A stretch of 64,000 nucleotides of DNA from Deferribacteraceae bacterium UBA6799 (GTDB lineage Bacteria; Chrysiogenota; Deferribacteres; Deferribacterales; Geovibrionaceae), in the NCBI GenBank assembly GCA_002452335.1, contig DKFJ01000007.1, positions 62,001-126,000 on the forward strand, given 5' to 3'. Positions within the stretch are counted from its first letter, which is position 1. Every line of letters begins with the position of its first letter. The notes beneath the pieces were generated by a model. The model worked only from the letters and a program-made list of their open reading frames with translations, ran no database searches and was not told the origin of the DNA. This document shows positions 24,482 through 32,758 of this stretch, piece after piece. Position numbers and translations under genes: made by a program.

Positions 24482-24500
24482 ACAGTATACTGTATACAGT
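24482..24500. promoter_or_regulatory. Two overlapping 12-bp palindromes, candidate GntR operator
   Basis: ACAGTATACTGT (24482-24493) and ACTGTATACAGT (24489-24500) are each perfect 12-bp palindromes that share five bases. They lie about 48 bp upstream of the first GntR gene. GntR/FCD factors bind short palindromes, and the two paralogues could each use one. Confidence 0.65.
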
Positions 24501-24591
24501 CACAGAAAATATAACCGTTTTTTTATTGGCAGTCAATCAGTATAATACTAATATTAAAATTGATTTGGATAAAAAATATCAGATAGAAAAA

Positions 24592-24929
24592 AAGAAGACC
24601 TATAAGCCGGATTCTGTTATAGACGGTCATTTGTCTAGGCTCACAGTTGCCTGTGAGCTCGAGCTGCCTACCCGCGGACAAAGAACGGGCCGTTCTGTAC
24701 TGTCCGCCTATTTGGCATTGCACCGGATGGGGTTTGCCGTGCCGTTCACGTTGCCGTGAACGCGGTGGTCTCTTACACCGCCGTTTCACCCTTACCGGAC
24801 CAGGTCCGGCGGTCTGTTCTCTGTGGCACTGTCCCTGTCTTGCGACAGGCCGACGTTATCGGTCACCCTGCCCTATGGTGTCCGGACTTTCCTCCCGTGC
24901 CTGAGCACCGGCGACCGTCCGGTCTTCTT
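24592..24929 (-). ncRNA. rnpB: RNase P RNA, bacterial type A
   Basis: Catalytic RNA that matures the 5' end of tRNA precursors with RnpA. On the minus strand the 5' end pairs with the 3' end to form helix P1 (GGTCTTCTT at 24921-24929 pairs with AAGAAGACC at 24592-24600 on the plus strand). Near the 5' end is the conserved GAGGAAAGTCC segment (about 24885-24895). Near the 3' end is ACAGAATCCGGCTTAT, the universal end of the molecule. The roughly 338-nt size fits type A. A run of T immediately after P1 makes P1 part of the terminator. It follows the phosphodiesterase gene with no gap. Confidence 0.95.
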
Positions 24930-24933
24930 AGCT

Positions 24934-25686
24934 TTATGTATATATTTTTGAGCGCTCTTTGACAACTGTTTTAATAGGCAGCATGATATCCGGTCTGTTT
25001 GTCGTCAGGGCGTCTATACCCAGATTACCGAAAAATTCGGCGTCATCCGTGTCGTCCACTGTCCACACGTTCATCAGCATGCCCTTCAGCCTTTTCCTCA
25101 TATGTTCGCAGTGCACTCTGTCCGCCTTGGTCGAAAAACCGTCCAGACCAGCGCCCAGCACCATCTCCACAGCTCTGTCATACGGCGAGCCTTTCAGGTT
25201 GAATCCGAACTCGCCTATCCACAGGGCTCTGTATTCACGAAGATTCGCCTTTATATGCTTTATGGTCTCATACCCGAAACCGAAGATTATTATATTGTCC
25301 CTCAGGCGCTCATAATCTCTGAGCAGGGTGATAAGAGGCAGAGTTATCTCTTTTCCGCATTTGATCTCTATGTATATCTGACGGTCGGGGGGAAGGATAT
25401 CCAGCACCTCAGACAGTCTGGGTATGCGCTCGCCGGTGAATTTTTCATCTTTCCAGCTTCCGGCATCCAGAGAAGCTATTCTGCTGTATAGAGTTTTGCT
25501 GACATCACATGCCTGTCTGCATGTTCTTCTGGTATTTTTATCATGGAGAGCGACTATCTCGCCGTCCAGAGTCATGCGGACATCCAGCTCTATGCCGTCA
25601 GCCCCCTGAGACAGAGCCAGAGAAAAAGCAGAAAGTGTGTTCTCGGGAGCGGTGTATGACGCTCCTCTGTGGGCGATTATAAGCAT
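24934..25686 (-). CDS. Glycerophosphodiester phosphodiesterase
   Basis: A 250-residue GDPD/UgpQ-type TIM-barrel enzyme that hydrolyses glycerophosphodiesters to glycerol-3-phosphate and an alcohol. The catalytic segment IIAHRGASYTAPENT lies at the very N-terminus, followed by DGIELDVRMTLDGEIVALHD, which supplies metal-binding Glu and Asp and the second His. KIEIKCG-type and FSTKAD/WTVDD segments complete the family pattern. No signal peptide, so cytoplasmic. Start choice is uncertain: ATG at 25686 or GTG at 25701; neither has a clear ribosome site. The stop is a few bases from the 5' end of rnpB. Confidence 0.9.
   Translation of the reverse strand: MLIIAHRGASYTAPENTLSAFSLALSQGADGIELDVRMTLDGEIVALHDKNTRRTCRQACDVSKTLYSRIASLDAGSWKDEKFTGERIPRLSEVLDILPPDRQIYIEIKCGKEITLPLITLLRDYERLRDNIIIFGFGYETIKHIKANLREYRALWIGEFGFNLKGSPYDRAVEMVLGAGLDGFSTKADRVHCEHMRKRLKGMLMNVWTVDDTDDAEFFGNLGIDALTTNRPDIMLPIKTVVKERSKIYT
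24937..24965 (-). promoter_or_regulatory. Candidate rnpB promoter inside the upstream coding end
   Basis: TTGTCA (24965-24960) and TATACA (24942-24937) with 17-bp spacing place the transcription start at about 24930, exactly where RNase P helix P1 begins. The promoter overlaps the last codons of the phosphodiesterase gene. Confidence 0.7.
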
Positions 25687-25793
25687 GAGGATAAAATACA
25701 CCGGAAAAGCAAAAAAAGAAGTAAAAGAAATGATATATAGTATAAAATTTAACTTCAGGAAGCAGTTTTCGGAGTGAATCGTATTAATTAGAA

Positions 25794-25814
25794 AGGGCGG
25801 GATTAACCCGCCCT
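25794..25814 (-). terminator. Terminator of the Gly/Met-rich protein gene
   Basis: AGGGCGGG (25794-25801) pairs perfectly with CCCGCCCT (25807-25814) over 5 nt. The T tract on the minus strand is interrupted. Confidence 0.7.
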
Positions 25815-25826
25815 GTCTGAAGATAC

Positions 25827-26267
25827 TTACTGCTGTGCCAGAAAAGGTCCCATCACGTTGCCCCAGGGGTTTACTCTGAGGAAGAATGAGTTGCCTGCGG
25901 CGTCTTTCACAACGAAGTTGTACATTGTGAATCTCGGTCCCTGAAATTCTTCTGTTTTATCGATTTTATAGCCTTTCAGGTTCTGTGCTATGTAATCCTG
26001 AACTTTCTTAACTGCCTCGTCTTTTGTCACGGGCTTAACAGCGTTCTGCTGCTGGTTGTAAGCGGGACAGTTGGGGTTGGCTCCGGGACCGTATCCCATT
26101 CCTCTGCCTTTGCCCATTCCGGGTCCGTATCCGTATCCGGGGCAGTTGCCGCCCATTCCGTATCCGGGTCCCATTCCTCTGCCCTGTCCCATGCCGTATC
26201 CGCCGTAAGCGAATGCCATTGAAGCTGTCAGAATTAAAGCAAGTGTGATAATTGATGTGCGTCTCAT
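25827..26267 (-). CDS. Exported Gly/Met/Pro/Tyr-rich protein of unknown function
   Basis: A 146-residue protein with a signal peptide (residues 1-20, ending AFA). A low-complexity region (about residues 21-70) follows, built from short GMGPGYG, GRGMGYG and NCPGYGYG-like units with two Cys-Pro pairs. A compact C-terminal domain of about 75 residues starts VTKDEAVKKVQDYIAQ. The latter resembles PepSY-like or DUF modules but I cannot assign it. Met- and Cys-containing repeats hint at metal (for example copper) binding; this is speculation. ATG at 26267 has GGAGG 8 nt upstream. A sigma-54-like site lies about 45 bp further upstream. Confidence 0.8.
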   Translation of the reverse strand: MRRTSIITLALILTASMAFAYGGYGMGQGRGMGPGYGMGGNCPGYGYGPGMGKGRGMGYGPGANPNCPAYNQQQNAVKPVTKDEAVKKVQDYIAQNLKGYKIDKTEEFQGPRFTMYNFVVKDAAGNSFFLRVNPWGNVMGPFLAQQ

Positions 26268-26311
26268 TGTATTTTCCTCCGATTGAGTTATTGTCTGCAT
26301 GCAATTATATA

Positions 26312-26327
26312 AACAATAGCCGTGCCA
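26312..26327 (-). promoter_or_regulatory. Candidate sigma-54 promoter of the Gly/Met-rich protein gene
   Basis: On the minus strand TGGCACG (26327-26321) and TTGTT (26316-26312) have the spacing of a -24/-12 promoter (TGGCACG-N4-TTGCW). The -12 box has GT instead of the near-invariant GC. No bacterial enhancer-binding protein gene is nearby. Confidence 0.4.
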
Positions 26328-26379
26328 CAATGCCAATCAGGCGCTAATATATTAATAAATAAGAATTTACACTTCAACC

Positions 26380-26420
26380 TGTCATCATGACAACCGGCAA
26401 AGGCTTCACACCTGTGTGCA
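26380..26420. promoter_or_regulatory. Two palindromes between the exported protein and the sensor kinase
   Basis: TGTCATCATGACA (26380-26392) is a perfect 6-1-6 palindrome. CACACCTGTGTG follows at about 26409-26420 (5-2-5). They lie between divergent genes and could be regulator sites for either; the regulator is unknown. Confidence 0.4.
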
Positions 26421-26502
26421 ATTATTTCTCACAATCATAATTAAAGTTGAATTTATTTTTACATCATGACTAAAATATAATAATTATTGATACAGGCAAA
26501 TT

Positions 26503-28338
26503 ATGAAAAACAAACTTATTGTATTCTTTCTTATTTTTTTAGTTTTAGAGACAGTGCTCTACTATGCCGCTGAAAGAGTCAGAGATATCGCCGTCAATAA
26601 CAATTACAGTTCAGAGCTGAACTCAGTCAGTCAGGCATATGAAGCCAGCATTACCACATCCAGAAATATTTCAGATGTGCTCTTTAATGTCATGATCAAC
26701 AATGAAGAGATTCTGAGCCGGTTCGCCATGGCAGAGAAAGCAGACGAACAGGAACGGAATAATATAAGAAAATCCATGCAGATAAAACTTCAGAACCTGT
26801 ACGAGCAGGAGAAACGCATAGGTCTGAAACAGCTTCACTTTCACCTGAGAGACTGCAGCAGTTTTCTGAGGATGCATGAGCCGGAGCGGCACGGGGATTC
26901 TCTTCTGGGCGTCAGATACGGCGTGGAGATAGCGAATAAAACCCAGAAATTCACTGAAGGTTTTGAAGAGGGGCGTGTTTATAACGGATTCAGATTCGTC
27001 TATCCGCTCTTCTATCAGATGAAACACATCGGCAGTGTGGAGATGGGGATATCGTCCGATTTCATAGTCAGAAATATGGACACACTGGATAAAGGCATAC
27101 ATGATTTCATAATAAAAAGATCAGTGGTGGACGATGTTGTTTTTCCATCCGAGCAGTATCACTACAGCTCATCCGGCATATCAGACAGCTATCTCAGAGA
27201 AAATATCAGCTACGCCACTCTGGCGGATACCAGAGGCATCTTCGACAACACTGAGGAGCTCTTCAACGCATACAGACTGCTGGAGATCAGCGCAAAAGAC
27301 AAGCTGACGGATTCAAAACCATTCGGTCTACATATCCATGTGAACAACAAAGAGATCAGCGCTGTTTTTCTGCCTATCTATAATATTCAGGGGCAGCATG
27401 TAGCTTTTTTCATAAAAGTATATAACGACGAAAAATACCACACTATCAATAAATTCTTTCAGCTTCTGTTTGTTACGCTCACGCTGGTTATGTTCTTTTT
27501 CCTCAGCTTCATCTATATAGTTCTGTCCAACAACCACAAATCACGCATGCTGAACGCCATGCTGGATGAAAAACTGAAAGAACACGAAGCCCAGCTGGAG
27601 ATGAAGGAGCAGATGCTGTTTCAGCAGTCCAAGCTGGCCACTCTGGGAGAGATGTTCAGCGCTCTGGCGCACCAGTGGAAACAGCCTCTTAATATTCTTG
27701 CCATGTATGTTCAGAACATGCTGGACGATGAGATGGATGAAGAGGAAACGCAGAGAGCCGAAGAGATAGTGGACAAATGCATGACACAGATAAACTACAT
27801 GAGCGAAACCATAAACGATTTCATGGATTTCATCCGTCCGGCAGGCAATCTCAGCACCAGGATGGAGATGATAAAGGCTGTGGAAGATATTCTGAAACTG
27901 CTGAATCCATCCCTTCAGAAGAAAAAGATAGATGTCTCCGTTGATACAAAAGGAAATAAAGCTGTCTATGCTTTCGGCAACAGCAACGAGATAAAACATA
28001 TTCTGGTGAATATTCTGAACAACGCCAAAGACGCCATAATGGAGATAAAAGAGAAAGACCGCATGTTTGAGGGCTCTATAAAGATAGAGATAGACACCTC
28101 CGGCGGGTTCTGCTGTGTGAATATATCTGACAACGGCGGCGGCATCAGTAAAGAAATAATGTCAAAAATATTCGAGCCTTACATCACCACCAAAAAAGAT
28201 AAGGACGGTTCGGGGCTGGGACTTTACATGTGCCGTACCATAATAGAGAAGCACAACGGAACACTGAATGTGATAAATATTGAGAACGGAGCCAGGTTCG
28301 AGATAAAAATCCCTTCAGCGGACGAACAGATAAAATAA
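26503..28338 (+). CDS. Cache-type sensor histidine kinase
   Basis: A 611-residue membrane sensor kinase. A first helix (about residues 4-22), a periplasmic double-Cache-like domain (segments such as HFHLRDCSSFLRMHEPERHG and RYGVEIANKTQKF), then a second helix (about 318-342). A coiled coil and the HisKA domain with phospho-acceptor His390 in LAHQWKQPLN follow. The HATPase domain has the N-box (HILVNILNNAKDAI), DNGGGI and GSGLGLYMCR. No response regulator gene is adjacent, so its partner is elsewhere. The Cache module resembles dCache_3 sensors found on many chemoreceptors. The start at 26503 has a weak ribosome site. A terminator follows directly. Confidence 0.9.
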   Translation: MKNKLIVFFLIFLVLETVLYYAAERVRDIAVNNNYSSELNSVSQAYEASITTSRNISDVLFNVMINNEEILSRFAMAEKADEQERNNIRKSMQIKLQNLYEQEKRIGLKQLHFHLRDCSSFLRMHEPERHGDSLLGVRYGVEIANKTQKFTEGFEEGRVYNGFRFVYPLFYQMKHIGSVEMGISSDFIVRNMDTLDKGIHDFIIKRSVVDDVVFPSEQYHYSSSGISDSYLRENISYATLADTRGIFDNTEELFNAYRLLEISAKDKLTDSKPFGLHIHVNNKEISAVFLPIYNIQGQHVAFFIKVYNDEKYHTINKFFQLLFVTLTLVMFFFLSFIYIVLSNNHKSRMLNAMLDEKLKEHEAQLEMKEQMLFQQSKLATLGEMFSALAHQWKQPLNILAMYVQNMLDDEMDEEETQRAEEIVDKCMTQINYMSETINDFMDFIRPAGNLSTRMEMIKAVEDILKLLNPSLQKKKIDVSVDTKGNKAVYAFGNSNEIKHILVNILNNAKDAIMEIKEKDRMFEGSIKIEIDTSGGFCCVNISDNGGGISKEIMSKIFEPYITTKKDKDGSGLGLYMCRTIIEKHNGTLNVINIENGARFEIKIPSADEQIK

Positions 28339-28366
28339 AAGATCCCCCTGACTGAGGGGGATCTTT
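28338..28366. terminator. Bidirectional terminator between converging genes
   Basis: AAAGATCCCCCT (28338-28349) pairs perfectly with AGGGGGATCTTT (28355-28366) over 5 nt. It can serve the sensor kinase gene (plus) and the TolC-like gene (minus). Confidence 0.9.
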
Positions 28367-28369
28367 AAT

Positions 28370-29662
28370 CTATTTTCTAACCAGTTCCTCTTTTTCTCCC
28401 AGAACACCCGCAGACCACAATAGGTTGGTATACTGAACGCTGTAGTCTCTGTATGCCCTTGCCAGACGCACCTGAGCGCTTCTGAGGTTATATTCGGCAT
28501 CGTCCACCTCCAGCTTGGTCTTAACACCGAATTTAAAGCCTTTTTCGGCCATATCCAGTAGTTTAGCCGCTTCGTCCACTGTGCCTTCCGCCGCATCTAT
28601 TATCTCCGCCGCTTCCTTGACACGGCTCACCGCCTGTCTGATATCCAGAGAGACCGAATCAGCGGTATTCAGCTCGTCCAGCTTGCTCCGGCGGAGGTTG
28701 CTGAAAGCCTGCGACCTTTTTCCGCTGGTCTTCAGCCCGTCAAAAAAATTAAACGACAGCGTAACCCCCACATTCCATGTGTTCAGAGTCTTGTCATCGT
28801 CACCTTCAAGACGGGTGGAGTCATACCCGCCGCTGAGGTCCAGCCTCGGCTTGTCTCCGGCGCTGTCTATCTTTATCATCTCTTTGTAGACATCGGTCAT
28901 CAGCCTTTTGTCTTTCAGCTCAGGCCTGTTTTCCGAAGCTGTTTTTATCAGTGAGTCATAGTCCGGAGTGCTGTATATCTTCTGCTCCAGACTGCCTGCG
29001 GCATCTATTTCTCCGTCTATGCTGAGTATGAATCTCAGCCTGTCTTTAGCCGTCACCAGATCATTCTTATAGGTTATGACATCCGGATAGGCGTTCTTCA
29101 GAGCCACTTTGGCAGAAAGAACGTCATAGTCTGTGGCCGTGCCAAGATCATATCTTTTCTTCGCTTCGTCATAGTGACGCTCTCGCTGTCTGACATTCGA
29201 TTCGGCGATCTCCAGAAGTTTCTTGGTCAGCAGGATATCTGCAAAAGCGACATTAACATCTCTCACTACCGCCTGCTGATACATTCTGAGCTGTTCATCG
29301 CCTGTTTTCAAACCTATCTGAGCCACCTTGATAGCGGCGCCCACCTGCCCCCATGTGAAGAGAGCCTGTTTCACCGTAACCCCTGCGGAATAAGAGCTGA
29401 ATGTATCACTGCCCACATAGCTTCCTGTGGACTCATCCTTGTTTCTGAAAGCCTTGCCGTATAAAGAGGCGTTGGGCAGAGCCGCAGACCTCTCTTCCAC
29501 ATACACACCCTGAAGATAGTTTATATATTCTTTTGCGGACGCTATGCTCTTGTTCTTTTCCATGGCGATGCTGACCGCCTCGTCCAGCGTCAGTGTCCTG
29601 ACACCGGCGGCAAAGAGAATACACGGCGCCAGCAGAATTATAGCTGTGAGTCTGAGTATCAT
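28370..29662 (-). CDS. TolC family outer membrane efflux protein
   Basis: A 430-residue outer-membrane channel with signal peptide (about residues 1-19, ending FAAG) and two OEP repeats. The repeats carry long helices alternating with short strands, as in LTLDEAVSIAMEKNKSIASAKEY at the start and YDLGTATDYDVLSAKVALKNAY. It forms the exit duct of the tripartite pump encoded just upstream. ATG at 29662 overlaps the RND gene stop by 4 nt (ATGA); a longer frame to 29695 has no advantage. It is the last gene of the tetR-adaptor-RND-tolC operon. Confidence 0.92.
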   Translation of the reverse strand: MILRLTAIILLAPCILFAAGVRTLTLDEAVSIAMEKNKSIASAKEYINYLQGVYVEERSAALPNASLYGKAFRNKDESTGSYVGSDTFSSYSAGVTVKQALFTWGQVGAAIKVAQIGLKTGDEQLRMYQQAVVRDVNVAFADILLTKKLLEIAESNVRQRERHYDEAKKRYDLGTATDYDVLSAKVALKNAYPDVITYKNDLVTAKDRLRFILSIDGEIDAAGSLEQKIYSTPDYDSLIKTASENRPELKDKRLMTDVYKEMIKIDSAGDKPRLDLSGGYDSTRLEGDDDKTLNTWNVGVTLSFNFFDGLKTSGKRSQAFSNLRRSKLDELNTADSVSLDIRQAVSRVKEAAEIIDAAEGTVDEAAKLLDMAEKGFKFGVKTKLEVDDAEYNLRSAQVRLARAYRDYSVQYTNLLWSAGVLGEKEELVRK

Positions 29663-32600
29663 GCGTGCCCTCCCCTGAATATCTTTTTCATCCATCCCGC
29701 GAAATCATCCAGAAGAGTGTAGACCACGGGAACAACCACCAGAGTCAGAATTGTGGAGGTGATCAGACCGCCCACAACAGCTCTCGCCATCGGCGCCCGC
29801 ATCTCCGCTCCCGCTCCGATAGCCAGAAACAGCGGCATCATACCGAAAATCATCGCCAGCGTGGTCATCATGATGGGACGGAATCTCGTCCGTCCTGCCG
29901 TCACCAGTGCCTCTGTGCGCTCCATTCCGCCGCGCCGCAGATGCTTTCCGTAGTCTATCAGCAGAATGGCGTTCTTCGTCACCAACCCCATCAGCATGAT
30001 AAGACCGATGAGAGACATGATATTGACCGTGTCGCCTGTAAGGTGAAGCATCCCCGCCATGCCTACTATAGACAGAGGCAGAGAGAACATGATCGCCAGA
30101 GGCTCTATGAAAGACTCGAACTGAGCCGCCAGAACCAGATATACCATGATAACGGCGAGTATCAGCGCTTCCGCCATATAACCGAAGGACTCAGCCATAT
30201 CCTCGCCCTCTCCCGCAAATGAGAAGGTGTATCCCGGCTCGGTCTTGATCTCCGGAATCTTCTCTTTCACCAGATTGATAGCCGTACCGATGGGCATATT
30301 GTCCAGGTTTGCCGCCACCTCAACCTTTCTGGAGAGAGCCTGCCTGTCTATCTGTGAAGGCGAATTGTCCACCTCATATGTCGCTATGCTTTTCAGAGGG
30401 ATCAGTTCCGACTTGTTATTCTTGTTAACGGCTATCTTCAGGTTCATCACCTGATCCGCCGTCATCCTGTATCTCTCGTCCAGACGCACACGGATGTCAA
30501 CCGCGTCTCCGTCCTCCTCCTCGAATGTGGAGGCGACAGAACCGCCCAGCAGAATACTTACGGCGTTCACCACATCCGTGGAGGTTATTCCCAGAGCGGC
30601 CGCCTTCTCTCTGTTCACTTTCAGCCTGTATTCGGGAGTGTCGTCTTCCAGAGACGCCGACACGTCCACTATTCCTTTGATGGACTGCATTTTCATCTTC
30701 AGCTCTTCCGAATATTCTTTCAGCTTGTCCAGGTTGTCTCCTGATATGTTCACCACCAGGGGCTTGTCGGAGCTTTTCAGACCGCCCGCCTCCTCAATGG
30801 ATATTTTTATCCCAGCTACTTTCGACAGTCTCTCTCTGAAGTCCTTCTGAACCTCTTCCTGAGTCCTGCCGCGTTCTTTCTTGTCCACCAGCTTCACATA
30901 CAGCACGCCTTCATGCACAGTGCCGCTGTCTCCGGCGCCAATTGTGCCGTATGTATGCTCCACCTCTCTGACATCTTTCACTGCCTCCAGCATTGCCGTC
31001 AGTCTGCTGCGGCTCTCACTGATGGATGAGTCCGGCGCAGTTTTAAAGCTGACCTGAAACTCTCCTTTGTCATACTGCTCCATGAAAGCGGACTGGAGAG
31101 TGCCGAACAGAAACAGACCTATGACGAAAGCAGCTGTTGTAATCACCACGATGGTCTTTCTGTGGTTCAGCGCCCAGCGCACAACAGATTTATAGCTGTC
31201 GCCTATATTGTCGAACATAACGTTGAACTTATGAATCAGTTTCGCCAGACCTTTTCTGTCTTTCTTGCCTATGGACGGGTCGTGCCATCTGGAAGAAAGC
31301 ATGGGGTCCAGAGTGAAGGACACCAGAAGAGATATGGCAACCGCAAAAGCGACTGTCATACCGAAAGAGAAGAAGAACCGCCCCACTATACCTTTCATGA
31401 AGGCAACAGGCACGAAAACCGCCATAACGGAAAAAGTGGTCGCCATAACCGCCTGACCTATCTCGCTTGTACCCTCTCTGGACGCTGTCATATGGTCCTT
31501 GCCCATCTCGACGTGGCGCACGATATTCTCCCGCACAACGATAGCGTCGTCTATCAGCATACCTATCGCCAGCGACAGAGCCATCAGGGTCATTACGTTC
31601 AGGCTCATGCCCATGGCGTAGATTATTATAAATGCCGCTATAACCGAAATAGGCAGCGTAAGCCCAGTGATAACAGTTGAGCGCCATGAATTGATAAATA
31701 AAAATACAATAAGAACAGTCAGAATACCGCCGATGATGATAGTATCCTGAACATCCGCCAGAGAGTCCCTGATCTGCTGCGATGAGTCGCGCACAACAGT
31801 TATCCTGACATCTGCCGGAAGCTCGTTCTTTATCTTGTCCACTCTCTTAATGACATCATCCACCACCTGAACAACGTTCGCTCCGGACTGCTTCAGAACG
31901 TCCAGAGAGATCGCCGGCTTACCGTTATACAGCGAGACGGTTCTCTCCTCCTCCACGTTGTCTATGATGTTAGCCACCTCACCCAGCTTAACCGCCCGCC
32001 CGTCCAGAGACATCACGGTCAGATTTTTCAGCTGATCGGCAAAGTCGCCCTTGCCGGAGATACGCACAGAATATTCGCCGTCGCCCCTTGTCATCCTGCC
32101 CAGAGGCGTGTTTATATTCTCCGCCTTGATACCGTTTATGACGGCGGTGGGGGTTATACCCAGACTCTCCAGCCTCAGGGGGTCTATCTCAACATTTATC
32201 TCTTTTTCCGCTGAGCCGACCATGTCCACTTTTCCAACACCCTGAACTGATTCCAGACGTTTTTTGATCAGCTTGTCCACTATGTCTGTCAGCTCTCTTT
32301 GTGACAGAGTTTCTGACTGAGCCGCTATGGATATTACCGGCATAGCGTTAAAATCCAGCTTCTGAATGATGGGCTCTTCTATATCGTCAGGCAGATCGCC
32401 CCTGATGGCGCTGATCTTCGCCCTGACCTCCGGATTCACATCGTTTATTTTGGTTTCCAGAGTAAACTCGATAACAACGGTGGATACGCCCTCGTTGGAA
32501 TATGACATAACTTTTTTAACGCCTGCCACCGGGTTCACCGCTTCTTCTATCTTTTTACTGACCTCGGTCTCCACCGTCTGCGCCGAGGCGCCCGGATATT

Positions 32601-32748
32601 TTGTCACAACCGAGATGAACGGAATCTCCACATTGGGATATTCCTCCACAGAAAGCCTTTTGTATGAAAAAACGCCCAGAACCACCAGAGAGAGCATTAT
32701 AACGGTGGCAAAAACAGGCCGTTTTATTGATAAGTCTGATAAAAACAT
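29659..32748 (-). CDS. RND efflux pump inner membrane transporter (HAE1/AcrB type)
   Basis: A 1029-residue proton-driven exporter of the hydrophobe/amphiphile efflux family. It has the duplicated layout of one plus five helices and a large periplasmic loop in each half. The N-terminus FLSDLSIKRPVFATVIML, the VEEYPNVEIP segment, the helix-4 ALSLAIGMLIDDAIVVREN (proton-relay Asp pair) and the second-half GLIMLMGLVTKNAILLIDY are all diagnostic. With the adaptor and TolC-like channel it should extrude drugs, bile salts or similar compounds. It starts 10 nt after the adaptor gene and overlaps the channel gene. Confidence 0.95.
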   Translation of the reverse strand: MFLSDLSIKRPVFATVIMLSLVVLGVFSYKRLSVEEYPNVEIPFISVVTKYPGASAQTVETEVSKKIEEAVNPVAGVKKVMSYSNEGVSTVVIEFTLETKINDVNPEVRAKISAIRGDLPDDIEEPIIQKLDFNAMPVISIAAQSETLSQRELTDIVDKLIKKRLESVQGVGKVDMVGSAEKEINVEIDPLRLESLGITPTAVINGIKAENINTPLGRMTRGDGEYSVRISGKGDFADQLKNLTVMSLDGRAVKLGEVANIIDNVEEERTVSLYNGKPAISLDVLKQSGANVVQVVDDVIKRVDKIKNELPADVRITVVRDSSQQIRDSLADVQDTIIIGGILTVLIVFLFINSWRSTVITGLTLPISVIAAFIIIYAMGMSLNVMTLMALSLAIGMLIDDAIVVRENIVRHVEMGKDHMTASREGTSEIGQAVMATTFSVMAVFVPVAFMKGIVGRFFFSFGMTVAFAVAISLLVSFTLDPMLSSRWHDPSIGKKDRKGLAKLIHKFNVMFDNIGDSYKSVVRWALNHRKTIVVITTAAFVIGLFLFGTLQSAFMEQYDKGEFQVSFKTAPDSSISESRSRLTAMLEAVKDVREVEHTYGTIGAGDSGTVHEGVLYVKLVDKKERGRTQEEVQKDFRERLSKVAGIKISIEEAGGLKSSDKPLVVNISGDNLDKLKEYSEELKMKMQSIKGIVDVSASLEDDTPEYRLKVNREKAAALGITSTDVVNAVSILLGGSVASTFEEEDGDAVDIRVRLDERYRMTADQVMNLKIAVNKNNKSELIPLKSIATYEVDNSPSQIDRQALSRKVEVAANLDNMPIGTAINLVKEKIPEIKTEPGYTFSFAGEGEDMAESFGYMAEALILAVIMVYLVLAAQFESFIEPLAIMFSLPLSIVGMAGMLHLTGDTVNIMSLIGLIMLMGLVTKNAILLIDYGKHLRRGGMERTEALVTAGRTRFRPIMMTTLAMIFGMMPLFLAIGAGAEMRAPMARAVVGGLITSTILTLVVVPVVYTLLDDFAGWMKKIFRGGHA

Positions 32749-32758
32749 CTGTCAGCCC

